Positions 1 through 10,684 of a stretch of 64,000 nucleotides of DNA are shown here, piece after piece. Each line of letters starts with the position of its first letter. The stretch's first letter is position 1. The DNA lies in contig NZ_SGXE01000003.1 of the NCBI RefSeq assembly GCF_004216895.1, positions 1 through 64,000 of the forward strand, written 5' to 3'. This DNA comes from Aquimarina brevivitae. Lineage in GTDB: Bacteria > Bacteroidota > Bacteroidia > Flavobacteriales > Flavobacteriaceae. Position numbers and translations under genes: made by a program. The notes beneath the pieces were generated by a model, which was given only the letters and a program-made list of their open reading frames with translations, was not told where the DNA came from and searched no databases.

Positions 1-3000
1 AAGATCGGAATGGTAATCTCCACACTAACCTCCATAGGGGCTGGCTCTATAACTTCATAAGTCGCCGTAGCTGTACACCCATTGGCATCGGTAACTACTA
101 CCGTATAGTTTCCTGCGCCCACGCCGGTAAGATCTTCACTCGTTGCACTAAAGCTACCATCTTCGGCCAATGTCCACTGATAACTATAAGGAGCTACTCC
201 TAAATCTGCGGTGATATCTAATGCTCCATTGGTGCCACCAACTGTAGTAGCTGGTTCTCTATTATCCAAAGTAATGGTAATTGCCACAGGTTGGTCAATG
301 GTAATCTCCTGGGGACGATCGATAGTACATCCATTACTATCGCGAAGCCAAACCTGATAGTCTTGTGCGACTAACCCAGTGATGGTGTTGCTACTTAAAT
401 CGGATACCGGGGTATATGTACTACCATCTAAAGAATAGAAATAAGGTGCAGTACCTCCTTCAATGTTTAGTGTAATGGTACCATCTGCTGCTGCATAACA
501 GTTTGCATCGGTCTTGGTTAACGATAAGGTCAACACATTGGGCTGGGAAAGCACTTGAATTGCGCTTGTGCTGGTATAATCATCCCAAACCTGTACCTGA
601 TAAGTACCAGCGGGTACGTTGGTTAGATTAGCTAAAGTAGCGCCGTTTATTGGATTGAAAGCGCCGTTTTCATTTACAGCCCATTGATAACGATATTGGC
701 CACTTTGATCCAGTAGTCCTCCTTGTACACTTGCTCTTAAACTCCCAACTCCTTCAAAACAATCAATTTGTTGAGTAACAGCTGTGCTTGTTTCTAAGCG
801 ATCGGGTTGGGTAACTTCAAACACCCCTTGCGTGGAACAACCGTTAGCATCGCTGATACTTACTGTATATCGCCCTGCGCTTAGATTAGATATATTTTGT
901 GTTGTTGCAGTAAATGTATTATCATTTTCTCTACTCCATTGATAAGTCAAATCTCCTGTTCCTCCGACCACATTAATCAAAATACTAGCTGTACTTCCTC
1001 CAAAAATCGTATTATTAATAATGGTATTACTATTTATAAATAGTTCAGCTGGACGAGCAGGTGTATATATACCGCTTGGTGTTGAAGTACAAACGGATGC
1101 GGCTGCATCTCTAACTACAAAACGATAGCCTGAAGCAGCGTAGGGAAGCGTAAATTGATTGGACGCTTGCCAAATGGTACTAACACCGTTCCATATACCA
1201 TATTCATAACTCCCAGAACCGCCTGTAGCCGTAACGGTTGCCGTAGTGGTACCATCATAACATAATAAATCCGGAATAGATACCGAACTTACATTGACCT
1301 GAGGTAATGTACCTATCGTTATATTTTGACGAGTACCAAAACCGGTTGGAGAATTGATCTCTACTGTATAACCTGTACCTGTTCCACGTATAATTGTATT
1401 ACTTATTTCGCCTGTAATTTGAGTCCCGTTTTGGAACCATCGATACGTATAAGGTCCTGGAGCACCTCCGACATTAGTTATCGTAATTCTTCCGTCATCC
1501 GAGACGTCACAGGTTGCTGGCGTATTTTGTACGGTAAAAGTAATCGGTACCGGATCTGTTAATTCTGCTAATGGCAAGGTAATTTCGCATCCGTTGCCAT
1601 CCTGATAACGAACCGTATAACGACCAGCACTTAGTCCACTTAGTAAAAAATTACCTTGTGAAGTTAGGTTTTGGTAGGAAGCTACTGCTAGGTTATTCCT
1701 ATAGACCCAATATCTATAACCAAAACTTGTTGAGGGCGTACCGCCATTTATAGCAACTACCTCAATTCTACCATCCGTGGCTCCCGGTCGAGTAGGGTTT
1801 TGTATCCGGTTTGTTGGCACATTATGGCTGATCGGTGCTTGTAAGCCAGATATACGAACAGTGGTAGTCCCACTAGTATAATTTCTATTCTCACAACCAT
1901 TAGCATCTATAACACGAATTGTATGATCTCCAGGAGATAAATTAGTAATTGTAACAGAAGAACCACTCATCGTTTGATACGATCCTCCATCCAAACTATA
2001 ACGATACGGAGCATTACCAGCGGTAACATTTAATTGAAAACTCCCGTCGTTTACGCCATAACATTGCTGATCCGTTATAGTGGACGTTGCCCACTCTAAA
2101 GCTGGTGGCGCTTGGACTTCAAAAAAGTAATACTGAGGCACACAAGATGGATTATTGTTTCCCGTATCACTAGTCTCATAAGAGGTAACGATTAGCGCAT
2201 AATATCCACCCACAAAAGCATCAGGATCACTAGCGGCATTTAAATTCCAATTATACGAGCCAGCGGATAAATTAGCATTGCGAACGTTAACCACATTCTT
2301 ATATTCAACAGGATATCGATTGTTTACTCTGGTATTAAACTGTTGATCCGTAATTCCTAAACTTGATGCGGAATCTGCATTGGTATAAGGACTTTGACCA
2401 TCCGCTAGACGTTTTAGTGAGATGGATATTTTTTGATTACTATTAATACCGTCCGCAAAAGGAATTCTTATGTTATTGAACTCATCATAAGAACAAGTCG
2501 GCGGAGTGACTACTGGTGGTCCACTGACCGATGGCGCATCGGGCAGAAATCTTACGTTCAACACATTAGTTAAAGGAGAACCCCAAGAACAATTCACCAT
2601 TCTTATTTGAACATTTCTGCCAACTAATTCATCCAGATCATCTTGATCTGAGTATAGATCAGTAGCTCGTAATTGTATAGTTGGCTGCTCACTTTTACTG
2701 GTTATTTCCCTCCAAATTGGGACTAAAATTGTTCTAGGACCAGTATAATTATTTACCGCTTGCTGAGCTTCATCTAAAGCCCTTTCTTGAGGAATACATC
2801 GATCTGGGTCTCCGGTAGTTCTTACGCATTCCGTATAATTACCTCTAGCCCTATCCCTTTCCTGCTCTAAGGCACGAAGATCAGGATGCGTTTGTACATC
2901 CAGGTTAATTTCGTCGAAAAATTCCCAAGTATAAATTTCAGTTGGAAGATAATCCTTATCTGCAGTAATGGTAACCGCATCACTTAAACATGTCGTATTT

Positions 3001-3470
3001 ATTTCGGTTGGTAAAGTTCCATCTGTGAATTGCAGGTCAATATTTGGAAAGACTCTTACAATCATTCTTCCTGATCGAATCCGACGTACAAAAAGTTCAT
3101 CCTTATTATATATTCTATAGGAACAGGGTTCGGTAGAAACACTAACTGTTTTTGTAGCTCTATCCGTTTTACAATCCACAACATCATCATCTCGCCCAGT
3201 AGAATATACTTCTATCCCTGTGACCTTATTGGAATCACTAAATGTTTCCGTGAACGTAAAGGAAGTATTATGAAAACCACTAGCATCGTGTATTACTCTC
3301 CGTGCTCCGCTTTCAAAAAGTAAGGTAACTCTTTGCATTCCGTCTCCCCCAGAACCACATCTATCCCCACGCCCTACGTTACCATTGATAGATATCGTAT
3401 AATCATCTTGAGCGCTTGTATGAGTGATACCCATCAGAAGAATACCAATCAATAAAATTTTTTTCATCAT
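1..3470 (-). CDS. SprB-repeat cell-surface protein, 5' part (C-terminus outside window)
   Basis: The reverse frame is open from an ATG-ATG pair at 3468-3470 to the left edge, so about 1156 residues are visible and the C-terminus is missing. It begins with a Sec signal peptide (MMKKILLIG... ending near THTSAQ). The first ~480 residues are not recognised. They are followed by about eight units of the type 'C-x(n)-GxI-x(n)-GG-x-PYxYxxDG ... LsaGxYxVxVxDanGC', which is the SprB repeat seen in gliding and adhesion proteins exported by T9SS. The family forms surface filaments or adhesins. A T9SS C-terminal domain is expected beyond the edge but cannot be seen. It is the last gene of the run that starts at 20153, but a 348-bp gap with a hairpin separates it from the FnIII gene, so it may have its own promoter. 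Function in adhesion is inferred from the repeats. Confidence 0.88.
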   Translation of the reverse strand, partial: MMKKILLIGILLMGITHTSAQDDYTISINGNVGRGDRCGSGGDGMQRVTLLFESGARRVIHDASGFHNTSFTFTETFSDSNKVTGIEVYSTGRDDDVVDCKTDRATKTVSVSTEPCSYRIYNKDELFVRRIRSGRMIVRVFPNIDLQFTDGTLPTEINTTCLSDAVTITADKDYLPTEIYTWEFFDEINLDVQTHPDLRALEQERDRARGNYTECVRTTGDPDRCIPQERALDEAQQAVNNYTGPRTILVPIWREITSKSEQPTIQLRATDLYSDQDDLDELVGRNVQIRMVNCSWGSPLTNVLNVRFLPDAPSVSGPPVVTPPTCSYDEFNNIRIPFADGINSNQKISISLKRLADGQSPYTNADSASSLGITDQQFNTRVNNRYPVEYKNVVNVRNANLSAGSYNWNLNAASDPDAFVGGYYALIVTSYETSDTGNNNPSCVPQYYFFEVQAPPALEWATSTITDQQCYGVNDGSFQLNVTAGNAPYRYSLDGGSYQTMSGSSVTITNLSPGDHTIRVIDANGCENRNYTSGTTTVRISGLQAPISHNVPTNRIQNPTRPGATDGRIEVVAINGGTPSTSFGYRYWVYRNNLAVASYQNLTSQGNFLLSGLSAGRYTVRYQDGNGCEITLPLAELTDPVPITFTVQNTPATCDVSDDGRITITNVGGAPGPYTYRWFQNGTQITGEISNTIIRGTGTGYTVEINSPTGFGTRQNITIGTLPQVNVSSVSIPDLLCYDGTTTATVTATGGSGSYEYGIWNGVSTIWQASNQFTLPYAASGYRFVVRDAAASVCTSTPSGIYTPARPAELFINSNTIINNTIFGGSTASILINVVGGTGDLTYQWSRENDNTFTATTQNISNLSAGRYTVSISDANGCSTQGVFEVTQPDRLETSTAVTQQIDCFEGVGSLRASVQGGLLDQSGQYRYQWAVNENGAFNPINGATLANLTNVPAGTYQVQVWDDYTSTSAIQVLSQPNVLTLSLTKTDANCYAAADGTITLNIEGGTAPYFYSLDGSTYTPVSDLSSNTITGLVAQDYQVWLRDSNGCTIDRPQEITIDQPVAITITLDNREPATTVGGTNGALDITADLGVAPYSYQWTLAEDGSFSATSEDLTGVGAGNYTVVVTDANGCTATATYEVIEPAPMEVSVEITIPI

Positions 3471-3818
3471 ATTATTTAAGCACAATTTGATATGTATTAA
3501 CACTACAAAAAACAGCTTATCATAATATGCTACGATATTATTTTGTTTGACAAGGTTACCCCTAACCTTATCAGTTGTGAAAATAAGCTGTGCTGATAGT
3601 TATATCTAAAAAATTATTGTTTCCTATAATAAGTCGGCGAAATTATTCTTTTACAACGAGTTACCAAAATTATTTTTTAACATTTTTATAACAAAAAACT
3701 TGGTCAACTAAATTCATTACAGTGTGACAAAATAATTGATTTATCTAAGGAAAATCCTAACCGTTTTCCGTGATTTTTAAGAACGCTATTATCTAAACTT
3801 CAATTATTAATTTATTTA
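3471..3818. other. 348-bp intergenic region with nested inverted repeats
   Basis: No convincing gene is seen. The stretch lies between the FnIII gene and the SprB-repeat gene, both on the minus strand, so it is the leader of the SprB-repeat gene and/or the trailer of the upstream transcript. It holds a compact hairpin at 3552-3569 nested inside a 9-bp inverted repeat (3512-3520 with 3583-3591). I found no exact TAnnTTTG box on the minus strand here. Confidence 0.5.
3512..3591 (-). repeat. Nested hairpin in leader of SprB-repeat gene
   Basis: The outer arms are ACAGCTTAT (3512-3520) and ATAAGCTGT (3583-3591). The inner perfect stem is AAGGTTA (3552-3558) with TAACCTT (3563-3569) around a CCCC loop. 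There is no U-tract directly after the inner stem on the minus strand, so a simple terminator is not well supported. An mRNA-stability or attenuation element is possible. Confidence 0.45.
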
Positions 3819-5921
3819 TCAATAATTCACCTCTACCTTAGCAATCTTTGATCTACTTCCATTAGCAAATACAGCCTGTAATAAATAGGTATACTTTGTA
3901 TTGATCAACAAATCCCGATCAATAAATCTCTTTTGGTCAGCTTCAAAAACTTTATACAAAGTAGGCTGTTCACCTTCTTTAGCTCTAAACAATTGAAATT
4001 CTGAAACATTTTGTTGTCGATACCCCCAACTCAAGTTGATCTGCTGCAATTCTCTATTTACTGCACTATTAAAACGATTAATCTCCTCATTAACCTCAGC
4101 CGCGGGAATACTGAGTTGCACCGGAACAATGGGTTCGGATTCTAAACCAGAATCATCGACCGTTAGCAGTGTATACAAATAACCAGTAGCTGCCTTTACT
4201 TCGGTATCTACAAATGAAGTGTCCGCTATTGGTATTTCACCAACTAGTTGCCAGTCCTCTTCTGATCCTTGCACTTTTCTATAGATGACCGTTTTTACAG
4301 CATCCTGACTACTACTAGGTGTCCATTGTAATGCTACACTGTCATCCTCAACTTTAAAGGCTTTGATAACAGGTGGCGTTGGTGGAATGATATCCGGGCG
4401 TTTTAATTCTAAAATTTCAGAAAAGCCAGACGGGTTATATCGCTTATCAAATGCCTGTACTTTGTAATACACTTTTTTAACCAAAGTTTTCACAGGTATC
4501 GTATCGATTATTGTGTTATAAGGGGTAGGTTTAAACGTAATCTGTGTAAATTCTTCTTCTTCTAAATTCGCTCTAAATACTCTATATCCTAAAAAATCAG
4601 GTTCTATGTTTTGATTCCACTTTAAGGTCACGACTCCAGTCGAATCAATAACCCCTGATAGACCAACTGGATCCGCAGGTGGAGTAGTGTCACTAGGTTG
4701 CACCATTGATGGAAACGAGTTTCTAGTACTTCCATCCAATCCTACCGCAGTAATGCGATAATAGTTTATTGCCTCAATTGAGGTTGTGGTAAGTGAACGT
4801 TTATTTTTATCAACTTTAGTCACAATTGGAACATAATCCCCCTTTGCTTGATTGGCTCTTGACACTACAAAATGTGATAAGGCTTCCATACCGTCTTGCG
4901 GAAATTCCCATTTTAGTACTACACTTTGCTCGTCCTTGGACAAGGTTGCATCAATTAAAGCCGGATTGTAATATTGTCCTTTAACACCTTTACCGCTGAC
5001 AGTATTTGACACTGGACCTTGTTCTCCGAAAGGAGATATTCCTTTAAGTCGGTATTGATATTCTTTATTATTTTGTGGAATACTATCCATATATACCATT
5101 CGCCCGGTATTTTGAACTTCTGGATCGCTCAATGGTGTTAGCGGCTCTTTAGAAACTGGACTAAAACTTTTACCCAAATCATCTGAACGTTCTAAGATAT
5201 AACTATTGTATTGGGCTTCTAAAATTTTGTAATTCCAGGTTAACAACACATTTTGATCCTTAAACACACCTACAAACTCTTGTGGCATGGGTAATTTTTT
5301 TACATCCGCTAAACCTATATAGGCAGCACCATTAGTAACTTGTAGTTTTTCTGCTGGGATTGCGGGAATAATTTTGTACAAATAGCGCTCTCCTTGCACT
5401 AAATTGCTGTCTTCAAAGGCAAGGCCCGACCATTGTGCTACTTCATAATTATTATCCGCTGCATACAACGCAAATGCAAATCGCTGTTCTAACATTTGGG
5501 CTTGATTAAGAATTTGCATCATTGGGTTTCCTCCCTCCTGCATATCCACTTCAAAATCATCTCCATATAAGGCCTGTGCTGCTATCGCAGCATTATCATT
5601 TTGATCCACAAAAGACTCCCACTCCATCATTGGTCTTGGTTTAATTGGAGTGGCCGTTAGTCTTTTAATCTCGCGCTGCTCTAGTACCTGTCCATCTTTT
5701 AAAATGGTATGGCGCTCAATGTGATACCCAAACTCATTGGCATATTTCCACAGGGTGGGTGTATTTGGCGCCCACCTCAACTTTATGGAATTGTCAATTA
5801 CTCTTGCTATTACCTTAACTGATGGTTCTTCATCACCTATAGGTTGCTGCGCATAACTAGCGTTCAGGCAGCATAATGTTATTACTAGTAATAGCGTTCC
5901 TTTAATTTTAATTAGGCCCAT
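3819..5921 (-). CDS. Exported multi-fibronectin-type-III protein, 700 aa
   Basis: There is a signal peptide (GTLLLVITLCCLNASYAQ, cleavage near residue 25). From about residue 210 onward there are roughly five consecutive FnIII-like beta-sandwich units, recognisable by repeated 'L.W......Y.IyR' cores and 'Y.l.avd..G..S' ends. The first 200 residues are a less regular family-specific domain that also contains a 'lkWapntp.lW' FnIII-like start. No T9SS C-terminal domain and no catalytic motif are visible, so a structural or adaptor role outside the inner membrane is inferred. The start codon lies inside the end of the 1559-aa gene (14-bp overlap), which argues for translational coupling and a shared complex. 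Confidence 0.85.
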   Translation of the reverse strand: MGLIKIKGTLLLVITLCCLNASYAQQPIGDEEPSVKVIARVIDNSIKLRWAPNTPTLWKYANEFGYHIERHTILKDGQVLEQREIKRLTATPIKPRPMMEWESFVDQNDNAAIAAQALYGDDFEVDMQEGGNPMMQILNQAQMLEQRFAFALYAADNNYEVAQWSGLAFEDSNLVQGERYLYKIIPAIPAEKLQVTNGAAYIGLADVKKLPMPQEFVGVFKDQNVLLTWNYKILEAQYNSYILERSDDLGKSFSPVSKEPLTPLSDPEVQNTGRMVYMDSIPQNNKEYQYRLKGISPFGEQGPVSNTVSGKGVKGQYYNPALIDATLSKDEQSVVLKWEFPQDGMEALSHFVVSRANQAKGDYVPIVTKVDKNKRSLTTTSIEAINYYRITAVGLDGSTRNSFPSMVQPSDTTPPADPVGLSGVIDSTGVVTLKWNQNIEPDFLGYRVFRANLEEEEFTQITFKPTPYNTIIDTIPVKTLVKKVYYKVQAFDKRYNPSGFSEILELKRPDIIPPTPPVIKAFKVEDDSVALQWTPSSSQDAVKTVIYRKVQGSEEDWQLVGEIPIADTSFVDTEVKAATGYLYTLLTVDDSGLESEPIVPVQLSIPAAEVNEEINRFNSAVNRELQQINLSWGYRQQNVSEFQLFRAKEGEQPTLYKVFEADQKRFIDRDLLINTKYTYLLQAVFANGSRSKIAKVEVNY

Positions 5922-8900
5922 ATTGCTTATTGAAATATTCTATTTTTTTCGTTCTCCCTTTTTCCATACCTCCAGGCAATATATATTTATATTCCGCATC
6001 ATAATCTCCATATTCCATCATTGGGAACGGACCTGAAAGTAAATCTGTATACTGTGCTAGTTGTGATGGTGGCATATTAGAATTTGCTAGCTTCACTACT
6101 AAATCTTCATAGTCCTCATAGAAATAATAGGTAAGATTATAACGATACGGATTGTTCAATGTAAGATCTGTATTGATATCATTTTCTAAATAGGTTAAAT
6201 ACCACGTCATTGGCTCTACCCCTTCTATCGGAGGAATACCTACTTTTTCTGTATCCCTATCTACGGTTATATTTTCTGCTATCGGATAGTTTTCATAGAT
6301 CAGTGGATAAATATCATCATTGTAATACTTATTGTTTAACACAGCACGAACTACAACTAAAGGTTGATCGCCTGTAAAACGAGTTCCTATTAACTCTTCT
6401 ATATCAAAAGGTTCTTGATGATCAATTTTATTAGATAATGTCAATCCATATGGATAGCTGGTAAATTCATAGGAATCATCAACCTTTCTCATAGCATCAA
6501 TCTTTTTCTGAAAGGTTTTGTATTCACTGGTATGGAATCCAAAATTTAACAGTTCTCGCTCATCCCCTCGTACCTTTAACTGACTGATGGTATTGGTTCG
6601 GATGGATACGGTATTTCCATCCTCTTCTTCATCATCCAATTTTGTAGTCGAATAGGTAGCTGTTGTATCTTCTGTATCCTGGTCTCCAGGTGGTACAAGC
6701 GATAGCATTAAGCTATAGGTACTTTGTAGCTCCATGTTTCTTGGCAGTACAAAACTGAGTTGCTTCTGTGCTGCATTGTAACCAAACGTGACTTTTTCTT
6801 CTGCAGCGGTTTCCGCCTTTATAGTCACCGATTTTTCCCAATCTGGAACAGGATCAAATAAATAAGATTGGCCTCGTTTAAGTTTTACATATCCGTTTTC
6901 ATACTGATCTATATAAAAATTTTGTTGATCGATAACCGGGTACATATATTCAATATTAGACAAGGGTATATTATCTGGTGCTTCGCCAGTTTCAAAACCA
7001 AATTCTTTTATTTCTGTCGCTGGAGCACCATTGTCTTTAATAACTTGCCAATTTCCATTTAAAAATTCTTCAAAATGTACCTGAACCACACCTGTTAATT
7101 TGGAGTTTGGCGGTAATATTTCGTGAGAATAAAATGTAGCCAAGTCATTACCGTAGCCCCATTCGATTTCGCCTTCTATTGCTTGACCATTATGTAACGT
7201 CTCGAATTTATCTAGGATGATTTTATACTTGTGATCACCAGTATCATCTGGTAATTCAAATACCTTGTTTACAGGTAAGTTAAATGAAACCTGTGGAGCG
7301 GCAAATACATCTACATTGGTAGCATCTTTTTTAGGCTGAATATCTCCAATGACTACAATACCATCCAAAGCAGATTCTCCTACTACTTCACATTTATTAC
7401 CAACTTCTACCTTAAATCGGAAACTTCCTTTTACCAAGCCTCCTAAAAGCTTGTATTTTCCTTTGAGATATCCTCGTAACCAGGTTGGGTTAGGAAGTCG
7501 GGCCTGAACCAGAACTGCTCCACTACCCGAAAAGACGTTTATTTTTTTGCGTTTACCAAATATTTTAACCTTAAGCCCTACGTGCCCTTGTAAATAAGCA
7601 TAAGCCTGGCCGTTAGCATACCAACCACCCATACCTATTGGTTCTGACGATCCTTTACAGTGCGCTTCTCCGTAGTCCTTCAACATAATATCAAAACCAA
7701 ATCCGGCATCAAAACGTGCATAAAAGATTAAGAACTTTAGATCTCCTGTAGACATCGCCCAATGCATCCCCATTGCCATACCTCGACCAGAATCTAATCG
7801 ATTTAGATCTCGCGTATAGTCGAGTTGAGCTGCATCTACTCCTAAAAGTTGTGCTACCATTGGTGGCGGAGGCGGACTACCTGGTAAATCTTTACCAGTC
7901 ATAAAGTACGCTCGGGTTTCTTCCTTAAGAATACCAATATCTAACTTTGTACCAATAGGATCCTCAGGTGTTCCTATAAGAATATGCCAAGTGTCTGGCC
8001 CCACGTAGAAGTCCATCCATCCTGCTCTTCCATTAGGTCCTATACCTTTTAAGAACCCTAAATTAACATAAAGCTCTGAAGTAGCGTGGAAGATATCATT
8101 AACAAAGTCGTGTTTTATAAATACATTGGCTGCTATACGGCCTTCTGGTTGATACGAAGCGATAACGCTATCCGCTCCATTGGCTAACACGCCTAGTTTA
8201 TCCGTTAGTTTTTCGTAGAAATTACCTGGGATACTCGAAATCAAATTTCCTTCACCCTTAAAATAAACTTCTTCCACTCCACCAGATCGCCTAAAGGAAA
8301 TACCAAATTCCAAAGTCGCATTAAATAACCCCTCTGAATTTTGCGTAATAATCCCCACACTGGCTTTCATACCAAAACCATTTTGTTCACTAGGCTCATA
8401 GACGACACCTGAGATGGAAGTTCCTATGTTTTCAAAGGCACCATTGGCACTACGATCAATACCTGCCATTTCCATACGGTTATAGAACCCTCCACCAAAA
8501 TAGTTAATTGCGAAACCTGTGAAAATAGGAATTGGTGTTGGAAGGGTTACTCCAGCATCTGCATACCAATATCTATACGTATCCGTGCGTCCAAATAGCG
8601 CTTTGGCTTCTACCTCGAGCTCCATACCCATTGTAAATTTAGCACCTAAGGCACCGGCAAATCCCTTACCGTAGGTAGGATCGTCTTCGAAGATAAAAAT
8701 GGCTCCCTTAAGCTCAAGCCCAGCAACTTGCATTTGTACATTAAGCCTTTCGAGATCTATACCATCGTATTTCCAGCGTTCTCGGCCGCCTTCATCCTGC
8801 AGTTTTGCTTTGATAGCAAGCCTACAACCTCCTCCATTACCTCCATCAGATTCTGAAGTTAGGTTGACACTAAAATCAACGATAAGTTTAGCTTCCTCTC

Positions 8901-10545
8901 CACTTAATTGTAATCCCACTTCATTTAAACTAACCGGAAAGTTGGCTAATTTTTGCTTGCCTTGATATCCAAAATATTCAACCGAAAACTTAGGTGCTTC
9001 CGTTTGAATGACCATTTTTTCAAAAACAATACCCTTAAAGTTTACCGTTTTATCATCTCCCTGTTCACTTTCTTTTTTAAGATCAGAGCTTATACTCACG
9101 GAGCCATTTAGACTGGCTTTGGGTCTAAACTCATCATCCTTTATCTTCATTTCCACAAAAGAATCTGGTGTTAGGTTCACTTTGGCGTTCCACACATCAA
9201 AATCTAAATCTTCGGTATTGGATACTTGAAAGGTATACTCATCGGGTTGAATCACGGCATTATATTTCAATCGACCTACCTTAGAAACTGGTAGAATCAT
9301 TTCGCCATTAAAAGCACCTTCGGTAATTGAATTTCTGCGTAATCCTACTTTAAAGTAATCTAATGAAAACTGCCATTTCGATGCTGATCCTTCATCAATG
9401 GATAAAATATTTTCACCTTCGAAAGTACCGGTAACTCCAGCATCATCAATAATCATTTTGGTACCTGTAAAAGAGATACGTTCATTGCTGTTTTTATTCT
9501 TAAAGGCTTTTGGCAAAAGCACTTTTAGACTTTCTACATACACTCCTCTCCACAAATTAGGACTATTGGAATAATAGGTATTGATATAATCCTGTGGTAC
9601 GGCTTCATCATTGCGCAAATCACTAAAGTCCAGTACCGCCGTATTTAATTTAAAGGTTGTTCCCTCTAACCCTTTGACACCAAATTCGGGTAAGGTCACA
9701 TTTGCTACCCAATCGTTCCAATCCGCAACCTGCGTTTTAAAAGAACCCTCTAATCGTTTAGTTTCAACCTTTTTACCATCTTCATTTACCGGAAAAATTA
9801 TATCACTATGAAAGGAGACATCTGCATCTAAGAACAATTCCTTAAACCCATCACAATCCATAGTGGCATAGGTTTTGGGCTCAGAAAAACTACCATTAAG
9901 AGTCAGTAGTATTTTTTCTTGATTGATATTGATGGTAAACTTGGAGATCAAGTTCAATTTGGCTTCGCCTACAATACCGCCATCGTGAGACAACTTAATA
10001 TCCTGTGCGCCTAAAATCAAAGTCCCTCTGGCCGTTTCTACTTTTAAAAAGGCAGTCAACTCCGCGTATGAAGGTTTAAAACTAGCCTTAGCGATACCTA
10101 CGGTATATTTGGTATTACTAATCGTTTTTGGAGCGATCGCAACCGGCAGTTGCGCTAAATTATCCCCGGTCAGTACGTCGATATAGTTTTGATTTTCCTC
10201 GATGGTGGCAAAGGTGCTTTGCGCCAGCTCTAACCAGTCCTGGTTGGTCGCTGCATTGGCACCATCAAACTGAAACCCTTTAGTCTTAGGTTTTGACACA
10301 GCGGGTGCTACTCGGATCGTTGGGGTGTCATACTTATCGAGCGAAGCAAACTTACGAAAGGTTTTTACTGGGGGGTTTGGTTTTTTAACCTTCTTCTTAG
10401 CTATTGGGGTAGCTATCGAATCTTTTGTTATAATCTCAGTTCTATTTCTTAGATTATCGGATAAGGTGTTCTCATTGGCTTGTATTGAAGTCAATGCAAA
10501 ACAAAAAAGAAAGGATAACGCTAGGTTTGGAATAATCTTATTCAT
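5908..10545 (-). CDS. Giant exported beta-rich protein of unknown function (~1545 aa)
   Basis: The frame can be extended to 10587, but the ATG at 10543-10545 puts a classical signal peptide (MNKIIPNLALSFLFCFALTS) at the very N-terminus, so I choose it. The protein is dominated by alternating amphipathic beta-strands with many Gly-rich turns, in the manner of beta-barrel or beta-groove envelope proteins. It has a central Cys pair region and a short proline run near residue 900. I do not recognise a Pfam-level domain and no sorting domain is seen at the C-terminus. It is coupled to the downstream FnIII gene by overlap and separated from the candidate immunity gene by 139 bp. A role as outer-membrane or periplasmic scaffold for the locus is inference. 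Confidence 0.8.
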   Translation of the reverse strand: MNKIIPNLALSFLFCFALTSIQANENTLSDNLRNRTEIITKDSIATPIAKKKVKKPNPPVKTFRKFASLDKYDTPTIRVAPAVSKPKTKGFQFDGANAATNQDWLELAQSTFATIEENQNYIDVLTGDNLAQLPVAIAPKTISNTKYTVGIAKASFKPSYAELTAFLKVETARGTLILGAQDIKLSHDGGIVGEAKLNLISKFTININQEKILLTLNGSFSEPKTYATMDCDGFKELFLDADVSFHSDIIFPVNEDGKKVETKRLEGSFKTQVADWNDWVANVTLPEFGVKGLEGTTFKLNTAVLDFSDLRNDEAVPQDYINTYYSNSPNLWRGVYVESLKVLLPKAFKNKNSNERISFTGTKMIIDDAGVTGTFEGENILSIDEGSASKWQFSLDYFKVGLRRNSITEGAFNGEMILPVSKVGRLKYNAVIQPDEYTFQVSNTEDLDFDVWNAKVNLTPDSFVEMKIKDDEFRPKASLNGSVSISSDLKKESEQGDDKTVNFKGIVFEKMVIQTEAPKFSVEYFGYQGKQKLANFPVSLNEVGLQLSGEEAKLIVDFSVNLTSESDGGNGGGCRLAIKAKLQDEGGRERWKYDGIDLERLNVQMQVAGLELKGAIFIFEDDPTYGKGFAGALGAKFTMGMELEVEAKALFGRTDTYRYWYADAGVTLPTPIPIFTGFAINYFGGGFYNRMEMAGIDRSANGAFENIGTSISGVVYEPSEQNGFGMKASVGIITQNSEGLFNATLEFGISFRRSGGVEEVYFKGEGNLISSIPGNFYEKLTDKLGVLANGADSVIASYQPEGRIAANVFIKHDFVNDIFHATSELYVNLGFLKGIGPNGRAGWMDFYVGPDTWHILIGTPEDPIGTKLDIGILKEETRAYFMTGKDLPGSPPPPPMVAQLLGVDAAQLDYTRDLNRLDSGRGMAMGMHWAMSTGDLKFLIFYARFDAGFGFDIMLKDYGEAHCKGSSEPIGMGGWYANGQAYAYLQGHVGLKVKIFGKRKKINVFSGSGAVLVQARLPNPTWLRGYLKGKYKLLGGLVKGSFRFKVEVGNKCEVVGESALDGIVVIGDIQPKKDATNVDVFAAPQVSFNLPVNKVFELPDDTGDHKYKIILDKFETLHNGQAIEGEIEWGYGNDLATFYSHEILPPNSKLTGVVQVHFEEFLNGNWQVIKDNGAPATEIKEFGFETGEAPDNIPLSNIEYMYPVIDQQNFYIDQYENGYVKLKRGQSYLFDPVPDWEKSVTIKAETAAEEKVTFGYNAAQKQLSFVLPRNMELQSTYSLMLSLVPPGDQDTEDTTATYSTTKLDDEEEDGNTVSIRTNTISQLKVRGDERELLNFGFHTSEYKTFQKKIDAMRKVDDSYEFTSYPYGLTLSNKIDHQEPFDIEELIGTRFTGDQPLVVVRAVLNNKYYNDDIYPLIYENYPIAENITVDRDTEKVGIPPIEGVEPMTWYLTYLENDINTDLTLNNPYRYNLTYYFYEDYEDLVVKLANSNMPPSQLAQYTDLLSGPFPMMEYGDYDAEYKYILPGGMEKGRTKKIEYFNKQYGPN

Positions 10546-10684
10546 AGGTCTATGTGAAAATAAGTTGGTCAGCATAAGTGTAAACAAAAACTTAAAATTT
10601 GATATGTTTTACAATATTAGTTACTAATGGATTCGATTTTATAACGGTTTTCTGGGGTTTTCTAAATTCATTCTTTTTCTTTAT

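Noticed and set aside
1326..1562. Plus-strand 78-codon frame opposite the SprB-repeat gene
   Set aside because: It lies fully antisense to a long, repeat-bearing coding frame, and its translation has no recognisable domain.
9008..9229. Plus-strand short frames opposite the 1559-aa gene (also 8699-8965, 9611-9811, 6868-7062)
   Set aside because: They are antisense shadows of a convincingly coding giant gene.
10546..10587. N-terminal extension of the 1559-aa protein to a start at 10587
   Set aside because: The extra 14 residues precede a textbook signal peptide starting at the ATG at 10545, so the longer start is unlikely.
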